Below, in pieces: positions 34,554 to 41,735 of a stretch of 64,000 bases of DNA (position 1 is the stretch's first letter; every line of letters starts with the position of its first letter). A model generated the notes under the pieces. That model did no database searches. It saw only the letters and a list, made by a program, of their open reading frames with translations, and had not been told where the DNA came from. Source of the stretch: UBA7702 sp040776805 (GTDB lineage: Bacteria; Bacillota; Dehalobacteriia; UBA7702); contig JAXGZS010000001.1 in NCBI GenBank assembly GCA_040776805.1, positions 124,001 through 188,000 of the forward strand. The letters run 5' to 3'. Position numbers and translations under genes: made by a program.

Positions 34554-35261
34554 ATGATGGGAATCAATGAACTTTTGTTGCTCATGTCCGTGTTGTTTGT
34601 TTACGGCAGCGTCCTTCTTTTTTACCGCTTATTCGGTAACAAGGGACTCTATTGCCTCAACGCGGTGGTGACGATTACCGCCAATATCGAAGTGTTGCTG
34701 CTGGTGGTTGCTTTTGGTTTGGAACAGACTTTGGGCAACGTGCTTTTTGCCTCGACCTTTTTGATCACGGATATATTGAGCGAAACCTCGGGAAAAAAGG
34801 CGGCGCGGCGCGGCGTCTATATCGGGATTGCCGCTTCTCTGTTTTTTCTCATGATCTCCCAGACTTGGATGTGGTATCAGCCCTCGGTCAACAGTGCGCT
34901 CACTCCCGCAATGCAGGAGGTCTTTTCCCATACGCCCCGCATGGTTTTGGCGGGTATTTCCGTCTATATCATCGTGCAGCTTTTGGACGTTCATCTCTAT
35001 CACTTGATCTGGTCGCTTACGGAACGTTTCAGCAACAGCAAAAAAGGGTTTTTGTGGCTTAGAAACAATATTGCGACATTGATTTCGCAGCTGATGAATT
35101 CCGTTTTATATAATCTGGCCGCGTTTTGGGGAACCTATGACTTGCAAACCTTGATTTCAATCATTTCTTCGACGTATCTGATCTATATTTTTACCACCCT
35201 CCTTGATACGCCTTTCGTCTATATCGCGCGAAAACTGCACAAATACGTTGTTTCGACGTAA
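34554..35261 (+). CDS. Queuosine-precursor transporter (YhhQ/VUT family)
   Basis: This 235-residue membrane protein has about six helices and the VUT_1/DUF165 signatures: ANIEVLLLVVAFG, FLITDILSETSGKKAARRGVYIG, QLLDVHLYHLIWS and WLRNNIATLISQLMNSVLYN. The family imports preQ0/preQ1/queuine-type 7-deazaguanine precursors for tRNA modification. Both ATG 34554 and 34557 are possible starts, with AAAGGAAG upstream. The structured leader above probably controls it. Confidence 0.9.
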   Translation: MMGINELLLLMSVLFVYGSVLLFYRLFGNKGLYCLNAVVTITANIEVLLLVVAFGLEQTLGNVLFASTFLITDILSETSGKKAARRGVYIGIAASLFFLMISQTWMWYQPSVNSALTPAMQEVFSHTPRMVLAGISVYIIVQLLDVHLYHLIWSLTERFSNSKKGFLWLRNNIATLISQLMNSVLYNLAAFWGTYDLQTLISIISSTYLIYIFTTLLDTPFVYIARKLHKYVVST

Positions 35262-35308
35262 CCGGCTAACGTGGAGCATGAAACCGTTTTACGAAGGATC
35301 AAAACAAA

Positions 35309-35345
35309 ACGGCGCGCTCCTTTAAGAGCGCGCCGCTTCGGTTTT
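35309..35345 (-). terminator. Terminator of the DUF6472 operon
   Basis: GGCGCGCTC and GAGCGCGCC form a perfect 9-bp stem. On the minus strand it is followed by GTTTTGTTTTG, so it mainly serves the minus-strand genes. Confidence 0.75.
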
Positions 35346-35349
35346 GAAT

Positions 35350-35529
35350 CTATTGTTTTTTCGCCAAAGCGTAGTCGTCAAGAAAGCGGTAGTAGGGGCA
35401 GTCGTCGTCGGTAAACGTGAGAAAATGCTCCATTTCGTCTTGGTCGAAATCAACGAGGCAGGTATAGTAATCGGTCTCATCGTCTAACAGATAGTTCATG
35501 CAGTCGTCACATTTTGATTTACGTTTCAT
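35350..35529 (-). CDS. DUF6472-type small Cys-rich protein
   Basis: A 59-residue frame on the minus strand reads MKRKSKCDDCMNY, then ETDYYTCLVDFDQDEMEHF and DDDCPYYRFLDDYALAKKQ. The C-x2-C...C...C pattern with a D/E-rich centre matches the short DUF6472 family of clostridia, probably a metal-binding protein of unknown role. Its ATG overlaps the upstream gene's stop by 4 bases (ATGA), so it is translationally coupled. The gene ends with TAG; in-frame TGA comes 17 codons later. Confidence 0.75.
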   Translation of the reverse strand: MKRKSKCDDCMNYLLDDETDYYTCLVDFDQDEMEHFLTFTDDDCPYYRFLDDYALAKKQ

Positions 35530-36248
35530 TTTTTCCTTTCCTCTCCGGGGATGCCTTTTTCCCTTGCGTAGATGGCCGGGTTTCCCGTCAGCGTTCCCTG
35601 ACAGCGGACGTAGGAACCGGGGCAGACCAGGTTCTCCTCCTCTTCTTTTCGATCGACGAGGTCTCCGGGGAACGCCAATTCGATTTCACCGTGATCCGTC
35701 TCCAGGAGGCAGATGATAAAGCGCGTCATTACGCCGCCCATATAGACGGTTTGACCCTCTCGAAAACCCAAGGCTTTACCGCAGATAGAGACCGTCTGAT
35801 CATCCCTTGCCAGGATGGCGCCGCCTGTCTTTTCCCGCTGAAAGGAGATTTCATCGGGGTAAGCCGCGATTTGCGCCGGAAAGGTTTCCCCCTTGCCGTA
35901 AGAAGGCAAGATATCGCCGTTGACCAGAGGTAGGGGCAGTTCCCCGCCGTCGCTTTTGATGAAAACGGTCTTTGCCGTGGGATCCTCATGTTCGCTTTCC
36001 CCTTCGATCACGCAGTCCCAGACGCAGCAGCCCTTGATTTGGGAATCAAATCCCGTGATGTAATCAAGGCCTTTTTCCGAATCGTAAGCGGTGCGGATGA
36101 TGAGCAGGATATCGCCCATATGAAAATTGAGGTAATTGCCGTGGTTGCCCCTGACGCGGCTTCCCTCGGCCACAGCTTTTTTGACGATCTTCTGGAAAAG
36201 ATCCGGCGTGAGGAAATCCAGTTGAAAACTGGCGAGATGATCGGGCAT
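35526..36248 (-). CDS. Uncharacterised 240-residue protein
   Basis: I do not recognise a family. The protein is soluble, acidic and beta-rich in appearance, with stretches such as GNHGNYLNFHMGDILLIIRTAYDSEKG and GQTVYMGGVMTRFIICLLETDHGE. There is no signal peptide. AAGGAGAAG precedes ATG 36248, and the stop overlaps the DUF6472 gene, so the two are co-expressed. Confidence 0.7.
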   Translation of the reverse strand: MPDHLASFQLDFLTPDLFQKIVKKAVAEGSRVRGNHGNYLNFHMGDILLIIRTAYDSEKGLDYITGFDSQIKGCCVWDCVIEGESEHEDPTAKTVFIKSDGGELPLPLVNGDILPSYGKGETFPAQIAAYPDEISFQREKTGGAILARDDQTVSICGKALGFREGQTVYMGGVMTRFIICLLETDHGEIELAFPGDLVDRKEEEENLVCPGSYVRCQGTLTGNPAIYAREKGIPGEERKK

Positions 36249-36362
36249 GGTTCTTCTCCTTTGATTTTATTCCTGTTACAGTATAACGGAGAACACCGTC
36301 TTTTTCAATAGACGATATCCTATTCTTTTGATATAATATAAAAAGGAAAGGGAGGCAAAGCC

Positions 36363-36743
36363 ATGGCGTATTTATATATCATCGCCTGTAAAGACGGGAC
36401 GTACTATACGGGAATCGCCAAGGATATTGAAACAAGGCTGAAAGAGCACAGGGAAAAAGGAAAATCCTGCGCGAGATATACCCGGGCCCACCCCATAAGA
36501 GCCCTTTTGGCGCTTTGGCAGACAGATACTTTGGCCAACGCCGCCAAAGGAGAGTACGCCGTAAAAAAGCTGAGCCGAAAAAAGAAGGAAGCGTTGATTG
36601 CCGATGGGCAGCAGCTGCTTTCTTTCTGCCCCGGATTGACGGGAATGACTTTTACCGTGCGCCGGGATATTGTCCTGGCGGACCGGGAAAACCAGTCGGA
36701 ATCCGGAAAAGCCAAAGATTTTCCTTTGACAGGATCAAAATAA
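36363..36743 (+). CDS. GIY-YIG domain protein (UPF0213 type)
   Basis: This 126-residue protein starts AYLYIIACKDGTYYTGIAKDIETRLKEH (split: YIIACKDGTYYTG is the GIY-YIG-like core) and contains KSCARYTRAHPI and the A-x-x-G-E-Y-A-V-K-K-L-S-R-K-K-K-E segment of UPF0213 proteins. Such single-domain GIY-YIG proteins are presumed DNA endonucleases with unknown biology. AAAGGGAGGC precedes ATG 36363. Its C-terminal 35 residues extend beyond the usual domain. Confidence 0.88.
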   Translation: MAYLYIIACKDGTYYTGIAKDIETRLKEHREKGKSCARYTRAHPIRALLALWQTDTLANAAKGEYAVKKLSRKKKEALIADGQQLLSFCPGLTGMTFTVRRDIVLADRENQSESGKAKDFPLTGSK

Positions 36744-36749
36744 TTGCCG

Positions 36750-36912
36750 TGGTTACATCTGGTTTTGCGGCGCTCCAAAGGGGAAAAGCAGGAATCAGGC
36801 GCGAAACCTGAACGGAGCCACCGCCGTATACCGTTGTTGAGAACCGCATTTTGCCACCGAGCAGCCGGGAAGGCGCGGCCCTCGGGTAAAGCGGTGAGTC
36901 GGAAGATCTGCC
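36750..36912 (+). ncRNA. Cobalamin riboswitch 3, orphan on the plus strand
   Basis: Cobalamin elements appear in order: GGTTACATCTGGTTTTG, GGGGAAAAGCAGGAATCAGG with AAACCTGAACGGAGCCACCG, TTTTGCCACCGAGCAGCCGG, and the B12 box GGTGAGTCGGAAGATCTGCC. TACCGTTGTT (from 36830) is fully complementary to AACAACGGTA (to 36940), a possible regulatory pairing. A terminator follows at 36947-36983. No plus-strand gene lies downstream for at least 2 kb; the next gene is a minus-strand CPBP protease whose stop is at 36989. Confidence 0.85.
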
Positions 36913-36946
36913 ATGAAAAAGTTGGCGCGGAACAACGGTAACATTT

Positions 36947-36983
36947 CAGTTGATCGGTCTCACCGATCGGCTGGAATTTTTTT
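36947..36983 (+). terminator. Terminator of cobalamin riboswitch 3
   Basis: GATCGGT and ACCGATC pair around CTC within a longer CAGTTGATCGGT...ACCGATCGGCTG stem, followed by AATTTTTTT. It ends 6 bases before the CPBP stop codon. Confidence 0.85.
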
Positions 36984-36988
36984 ATGGG

Positions 36989-37852
36989 TCATCCGTTAAC
37001 CGCCTGCTGAGGTTTTTTGAAGAAATGTTTTCGATCAGCCAAAACAACAACTGCCGCGGCCATCGTAAACAAACCAAGTATCCACAAATAGCCGGTATCA
37101 GTATATAAAACAGGGAGAACCCAGAAGCATAAGTTCATCTGCGTATGCAGTACGAGCGCTCCCAAAAGACTGCCATTGGTATGATGATAGACCCAGGTAT
37201 AGATGAAAGTCGCCGCCATTACGGTCAGAACAAATGACCAGACCGGCGTGATATAAAACATACCGGTTTTTTCAGGCGGAACGAGAAATTGTGGTAAATG
37301 CCATACAGCCCAGATCAATCCCAGGATCAGCGAGGATGCGAAGGGAGTATATGCGGCCTGAAGCCGCGGCAAGGCATAGCCCCGCCAGCCGAACTCCTCC
37401 TGGAGCGGACCGCCGGTGAACAGAACGGAAAAGAAGATAAAAGGCAAAAACCAATACGATCCATCTGCTTCAGACGGCGGAATAACTCCTTCTGTCGCAA
37501 TGCTGATGATATAGGCGATGGAGATCAAAGCAGGAAAGAGCAAGAAGACGACCACCCACCATCTCTTCCCGAATTTGTAATCCGTTCCCTTTTTCAGGAG
37601 GTTTTTCACTCCGCTGAACCCCTTCTCTTTGGCAACGAGAGATAGGGCTGCAACCAAAGGTCCCCATGCCCCGAAAAAGCCAAGATTGGTCCAAATGGCA
37701 TCGGGAAGCACGCCGCTTTTTCCGAGGGCATCGGGAATCCAGAACAGCCAGGTAAAACCCATCGCTATGGCAAAGAACCGAATAAGTTCCGTTCTGCTCC
37801 GGCCGGTTGTTGCTGTCATCGGCTCCTTCCTTTGTTCCCTCTGTCTTTTCAT
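36989..37852 (-). CDS. CPBP-family intramembrane metalloprotease
   Basis: This 287-residue membrane protein has about eight hydrophobic segments. It carries the CPBP/Abi motifs: EEFGWRGYALPRLQ (motif 1, EExxxR-type), a following H in LIWAVWHLP, and a C-terminal HTQMN. Such proteases act in membrane protein processing, bacteriocin immunity or unknown functions. ATG 37852 has AAGGAGGG upstream; an internal ATG at 37819 with GGAAGGAG is almost as good. The orphan riboswitch transcript, if it passes the terminator, would be antisense to this gene. Confidence 0.9.
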   Translation of the reverse strand: MKRQREQRKEPMTATTGRSRTELIRFFAIAMGFTWLFWIPDALGKSGVLPDAIWTNLGFFGAWGPLVAALSLVAKEKGFSGVKNLLKKGTDYKFGKRWWVVVFLLFPALISIAYIISIATEGVIPPSEADGSYWFLPFIFFSVLFTGGPLQEEFGWRGYALPRLQAAYTPFASSLILGLIWAVWHLPQFLVPPEKTGMFYITPVWSFVLTVMAATFIYTWVYHHTNGSLLGALVLHTQMNLCFWVLPVLYTDTGYLWILGLFTMAAAVVVLADRKHFFKKPQQAVNG

Positions 37853-37885
37853 TTTGACCCTCCTTTTCCGTGAAACATCATAACG

Positions 37886-38896
37886 TTACCCTGCATGATA
37901 TCGTTTCAATACTCTGATCGCCCGAAGCGTAATCCATTTACTTTGTTCCCCTTTTTGCTCCATAGGGATAAGTAAGCGGTCAGTGTTAGCGGTGTTTTCC
38001 ATGTTCCATCTGCCCCTGTCATTCTGTTTTGAAAGGACGATGTTTAAGGCGTCATGCATGCGGTCGTCTCTTATGCCAAGCTCCGTTAGAATATCTAATA
38101 TCTCCAGCGCATCGGTTTGATACATCAAAGGAAAACTGAATTTTAACCAGCCGGGTTTGGATGTTTTGCTTAAATCGTGGCTGCGTTTATAAATATGGTG
38201 CATTAACAAAAATTCAACAAGCTTGTTTATAGTATCGTTTATTCCGCTCGTTCTTTGTTCTTGCGGTATGGCGTTTAATCCTTTTAAGGCCTTGACTACG
38301 CCCATAAAACAGGTATGCTTGCCCCAACATATTTCGTATCGGTCGTATGGCGGGATTTGCGGGTTGTCCTCAACGCCGTCATTTAAGCGCATCAAGCGGG
38401 TAATCCAGTGGATCGCCCGTTGTAGTCTAGGATCGTCAAGATAGCCGAAGCGTATTAGGCTCCAAACCATATTCCCGGTAAGGCAGGGGATAACCTCGGT
38501 TATCCTGCCGCCGCCTTTTTTCGCCGCCGTATGCATCGCAAAACCGCCATCCTCGGTTTCCTGGGAATGACGGAGCACGTGTTCGCATTGCTCCATGATC
38601 TGTGAATTGGCTTCAGCGCCCAACTCCGCCAGTGTAATCAGCGACCACACAAGCCCTTTGTATTTATAAGTGTAAAACCTGGGGTAGGTTTGGAGATAGG
38701 CGGGTTCCTGCTGTTTCCGGAGAATATCGGGCACAATGCCATATTGCATAATCCTTTGCCTTGCCAGTTGTACTTCCGGGTCATCTTTGGGCTTGTCTAA
38801 AATGTGCTTTAACGTAAAATAACGAACGGATGGATTTTCTTCTTCTAATAGCCAATGAAGGGGATCTGCTTTGAGTAGGGTTTTCCAATCATCCAT
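37886..38896 (-). CDS. Helical-toroid (squalene-cyclase-like) protein of unknown function
   Basis: This 336-residue soluble protein has DPLHWLLEEENPSVRYFTLKHILD at the start (split as DPLHWLL and PSVRYFTLKHIL) and repeats of the prenyltransferase-like toroid type: GLVWSLITLAELGA, SQETEDGGFAMHTA, CLTGNMVWSLIRFGYLDD and KQNDRGRWNMENT. No signal peptide is present. Clostridial relatives are often mislabelled NifU-like. The start ATG 38896 follows AAGGAGG; an in-frame upstream ATG at 38941 lacks an RBS. It is transcribed with the CPBP gene (33-base gap). Confidence 0.78.
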   Translation of the reverse strand: MDDWKTLLKADPLHWLLEEENPSVRYFTLKHILDKPKDDPEVQLARQRIMQYGIVPDILRKQQEPAYLQTYPRFYTYKYKGLVWSLITLAELGAEANSQIMEQCEHVLRHSQETEDGGFAMHTAAKKGGGRITEVIPCLTGNMVWSLIRFGYLDDPRLQRAIHWITRLMRLNDGVEDNPQIPPYDRYEICWGKHTCFMGVVKALKGLNAIPQEQRTSGINDTINKLVEFLLMHHIYKRSHDLSKTSKPGWLKFSFPLMYQTDALEILDILTELGIRDDRMHDALNIVLSKQNDRGRWNMENTANTDRLLIPMEQKGEQSKWITLRAIRVLKRYHAG

Positions 38897-38976
38897 CTTT
38901 TTCCCTCCTTCGTATTCGGCAGTATAGCGGTAATCTGCCATTCATAGGGAAAGATCGTGTTAATCCAAAGTGCGGT

Positions 38977-39150
38977 ATGAAAATATTGGACAAACGACGC
39001 GTTTTTACGAAGCTGCAAGGCGTCAAGCGGGGTAAATGCATCTATAGCGGCGTATTTTTGAAAGTTGCCCCGCGGTCAAACCACAATAAATTGCTTGTTG
39101 AAGCCGGTCCCAAACCCTTGCCGCTTCGGGTTCATTTTACTCAAAGTTAG
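38977..39150 (+). CDS. Possible 57-residue ORF, doubtful
   Basis: In the 357-base gap between two minus-strand genes, the only sizeable plus-strand frame reads MKILDKRRVFTKLQGVKRG and ends at TAG 39148-39150. It is basic, has no clear RBS and resembles nothing I know. It may be chance or a decayed gene. Otherwise the gap holds a terminator at 39222-39246. Confidence 0.25.
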   Translation: MKILDKRRVFTKLQGVKRGKCIYSGVFLKVAPRSNHNKLLVEAGPKPLPLRVHFTQS

Positions 39151-39221
39151 GGCGCTTCGCTTCTTTGGGCGGTCTATCATCCTGTAGTCCAAAATTTGTC
39201 GCTGCGTATGTTGAAAAAACT

Positions 39222-39246
39222 GCCCATTTAGGGCAGTTTTTTTGTG
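39222..39246. terminator. Terminator of the flavoprotein operon
   Basis: AAAAAACTGCCC and GGGCAGTTTTTTT pair around ATTTA; it has A and T runs on both sides and lies 8 bases beyond the minus-strand flavoprotein stop. Confidence 0.9.
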
Positions 39247-39253
39247 GCTGTGA

Positions 39254-39883
39254 TCAGCGAATGAAGTTGGTCATGATGCGCTGTTCCCGGTGGGAGGGGA
39301 CGATGCCCTTCGCTTTACCGGCCTCAATGCACTTTAAGAGCCAGGCCATGTTGGCGCCAAGGGCGCGCATGGTCTGCATACCCTCTTCGTCCTGTTTGGC
39401 TTCTTCGGCACGGTTGCCGTGAACCATGTTCCAGTATTGGGAGGAGACCACCGGCATGTTACAGATGGTAAAGTACTTGTTGAGAACATCGATGGATGCA
39501 GTGGTGCCGGCGCGGCGCGCCGATGCCACGGCTGCCCCGGGTTTATAAGCAAAAGATTTGCCGCCGGCATAGAACAGGCGGTCCAGCAAAGAGAGAATGC
39601 GGCCGCTGGGATGGGCGTAATAGACCGGCGTGCCGAAAACGAAGCCGTCGGCCTTTGCCGCTTTGGCCAAGATTTCGTTGACCATATCTTCATCGCCGAA
39701 AACGCATTGGTTATCCAAAGTACGGCATTTACTACAGGCCACGCAGTCCTTTATGGCGCCGCTGCCCAGTTGGATGATTTCGGAATCAATGCCCTGGGCC
39801 TTTAACGTCGTTTCGATTTCGGTCAGCGCCGTAAAGGTACAACCGTTTTTATGACAGCTGCCGTTGATCAGAAGAACATTCAT
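39254..39883 (-). CDS. Flavodoxin-fold NAD(P)H/FMN oxidoreductase, iron-sulfur flavoprotein type
   Basis: This 209-residue protein has the FMN_red flavodoxin fold: LLINGSCHKNGCTF (phosphate loop) and GTPVYYAHPSGRILSLLDR. The Cys set DCVACSKCRTLDNQCVFGDED is typical of iron-sulfur flavoproteins (compact C-x2-C-x2-C... motif) in anaerobes. It probably reduces quinones, nitro compounds or oxygen species. It is the second gene after the YbjQ-like gene (gap of 3 bases). Confidence 0.88.
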   Translation of the reverse strand: MNVLLINGSCHKNGCTFTALTEIETTLKAQGIDSEIIQLGSGAIKDCVACSKCRTLDNQCVFGDEDMVNEILAKAAKADGFVFGTPVYYAHPSGRILSLLDRLFYAGGKSFAYKPGAAVASARRAGTTASIDVLNKYFTICNMPVVSSQYWNMVHGNRAEEAKQDEEGMQTMRALGANMAWLLKCIEAGKAKGIVPSHREQRIMTNFIR

Positions 39884-39886
39884 AAA

Positions 39887-40204
39887 TTACCTCGCGTTAA
39901 ATTTTACAGCGGTGCCGTAAGCGATCATTTCCGCAGCTCCCTGCATGACGGAGCAGGAGGAGAGCCGCACCGTAACGATGGCGTCGGCGTTGAGTTTTTC
40001 CGCCTCTCTAACCATTTTATGGAGCGCTTCCAGTCTCGATTCTTCCATCAATTTGGTATAACTCTTCAGTTCACCGCCGACGATGGATTTTAAGCCGGCG
40101 CCGATATCCTTGCCGATGTGTTTGGAATTCACATAGGATCCCATGACAAAACCGATCACCGTATATTCTTTGTCGGGAATCTGGTCGCAAGTGGTGAGCA
40201 GCAT
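39887..40204 (-). CDS. YbjQ/UPF0145-family protein
   Basis: This 105-residue protein shows the YbjQ pattern: VIGFVMGSYV at the start, a central D-I-G-A-G-L-K-S-I-V-G-G-E-L, then Y-x-K-L-M-E-E-S-R and LNADAIVTVRLSS. Members form pentameric assemblies of unknown role. ATG 40204 follows GGGAG; the GTG three codons upstream is less likely. Confidence 0.9.
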   Translation of the reverse strand: MLLTTCDQIPDKEYTVIGFVMGSYVNSKHIGKDIGAGLKSIVGGELKSYTKLMEESRLEALHKMVREAEKLNADAIVTVRLSSCSVMQGAAEMIAYGTAVKFNAR

Positions 40205-40262
40205 GAGCGTCACTCCCTTTCGTGTATAGAATTTTATTTATTATACCATAATAATATCGCGA

Positions 40263-40592
40263 TTAAAATACAAATTGTACGAGAATCATATAAAGAGCCG
40301 TGCCTCCGGCAATGCTGAACAGATTATTCTTTTTCCACAGGTGCAGCAGAATCACCGCGGCAATGGCAATGGCTTCGGGCAACCCGTAAGGATAAAGGAG
40401 GGGCGACGTGTTTTTTAGGCAGTAGACAATGAGCAGCGCCATCAAAGCGCAGGGCAGTGCCTTGCCTAAGAAGAGAATGACCTTGGGCGTCTGTTTTCCC
40501 GCCGGAAAGAGAAGGAAGGTAAAGCTTCTGGTGATGATCACCGCCGCGGCGGTGACCAGTACATATAGCAGCATAGAGGTGTTAGAGAGCAT
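40263..40592 (-). CDS. azlD: Branched-chain amino acid exporter subunit AzlD
   Basis: This 109-residue protein has three to four membrane helices and the AzlD pattern (ITRSFTFLLFPAGKQTPKVI, then LGKALPCALMALLIVYCL). With AzlC it forms an exporter of branched-chain amino acids and analogues. Its ATG 40592 overlaps the azlC stop by 11 bases. No Lrp-type regulator is visible. Confidence 0.9.
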   Translation of the reverse strand: MLSNTSMLLYVLVTAAAVIITRSFTFLLFPAGKQTPKVILFLGKALPCALMALLIVYCLKNTSPLLYPYGLPEAIAIAAVILLHLWKKNNLFSIAGGTALYMILVQFVF

Positions 40593-41328
40593 CGGTATCC
40601 GCCTCCTTGATTGCTGCTTTTTCCTTTGCCGCTCTGTTTTCCATGGGTTTGCGCAGGAGCAGCAGGCAAACCGTGATACAGAGGAGGGAAGGGATGATGA
40701 AATGATTTGCGCCAAAAAGTAAGAGGCACAGCAGCGCGGAGGCAAAGCCGGTGAGTACCGGAATATGATCTTTGGTTTCCCTCCATTGGTCAACGGCAAT
40801 GGTAAGGAACAACGCCGTCATGATAAAATCGATGCCGGTGCTGTTGAAGGTGAGCATTGAGCCGATAAGGCCGCCTAAGGCGCAGCCGAGGATCCAGTAG
40901 CCGTGGTTGAGGAGGGCAATGAAAAAGTAGTAGTTTCTTTCATCAATGCCCGCCGGTGCTTTGGCGGAGCAAAGCAGTGAATACGTTTCATCGGTGAGGG
41001 CGAAGATCATGTATGGTTTGCGTTTGCCCATGATTTTAAAGGTTTCTAACATCGACAGCCCGTAGAAGATGTGTCGGGCATTGAGTGTAAGCTGGAGCAG
41101 AAAGGCGTTTAAAAAGCTCACGCCGGGAAGCAGCATGTTGACGGCGACGAACTGGCCCATGCCGGCGTAGATTACCAAACCCATAAAAACGGCCCATAAC
41201 CAATGATATCCTTTGTCGGTCAGTAAAATACCGAAGGCGATGCCGAGAAACAGATAGCCCAGAAGAATCGGCACGGTGCGGGGAAAGGCTGATCTCAAAT
41301 CTTTAAAGATACGGGAAGCGGTTTGCAT
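40582..41328 (-). CDS. azlC: Branched-chain amino acid exporter subunit AzlC
   Basis: This 248-residue membrane protein has the AzlC signature: ILLGYLFLGIAFGILLTDKG (PF03591 opening), IYAGMGQFVAVNML, LTLNARHIFYGLSM and FALTDETYSL. It is the larger subunit of AzlCD. ATG 41328 follows CAAGGAG, chosen over an in-frame upstream start. Confidence 0.93.
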   Translation of the reverse strand: MQTASRIFKDLRSAFPRTVPILLGYLFLGIAFGILLTDKGYHWLWAVFMGLVIYAGMGQFVAVNMLLPGVSFLNAFLLQLTLNARHIFYGLSMLETFKIMGKRKPYMIFALTDETYSLLCSAKAPAGIDERNYYFFIALLNHGYWILGCALGGLIGSMLTFNSTGIDFIMTALFLTIAVDQWRETKDHIPVLTGFASALLCLLLFGANHFIIPSLLCITVCLLLLRKPMENRAAKEKAAIKEADTDAL

Positions 41329-41532
41329 GGGGAACTCCTTGTTTTTACAAGATATTGAACGCATTATAGCATAGTTTCAGCGGAAAACCAAATAAAAATC
41401 CCGGTGTTTTACGGTATGGGCAAGGAGAATAAAGTCCCCCACGGGGAATGACGAAATATCCGCTCCTAAAATAACATTTGGTTGAAATTTTTTTGATGTG
41501 GTTTAATCTCATATGTTCCTTTGGAAAACCGA

Positions 41533-41561
41533 TTGACAAAAATCGATACCAGGGATATACT
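41533..41561 (+). promoter_or_regulatory. Promoter of the double methyltransferase gene
   Basis: TTGACA (41533-41538) and TATACT (41556-41561) are separated by 17 bases. The gene starts 175 bases downstream, leaving a long leader with a GGCGC stem (about 41604-41632) and a palindrome. Confidence 0.75.
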
Positions 41562-41665
41562 ACAGAAAAGACCAATCAATCGATTCAACATAACGGAATG
41601 AAGGCGCGCGGCTTAATAAACTGGGGCGCCTTTTATATATAGATAGTATGAAACAACGAGAGATG

Positions 41666-41679
41666 TTACAACGTTGTAA
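41666..41679. promoter_or_regulatory. Palindrome TTACAACGTTGTAA in the methyltransferase leader
   Basis: A perfect 14-base palindrome 57 bases before the gene start. Its half-site (GTTAC/GTAA) resembles the GTAAC repeats upstream of the corrinoid/mtbB operon, so one regulator may read both. That link is inferred. Confidence 0.45.
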
Positions 41680-41735
41680 AGAGAGAAAACGAGAGAGTAT
41701 GGGAGTATTGAAGAGAAAGAGGAGGTATTTTGTTT

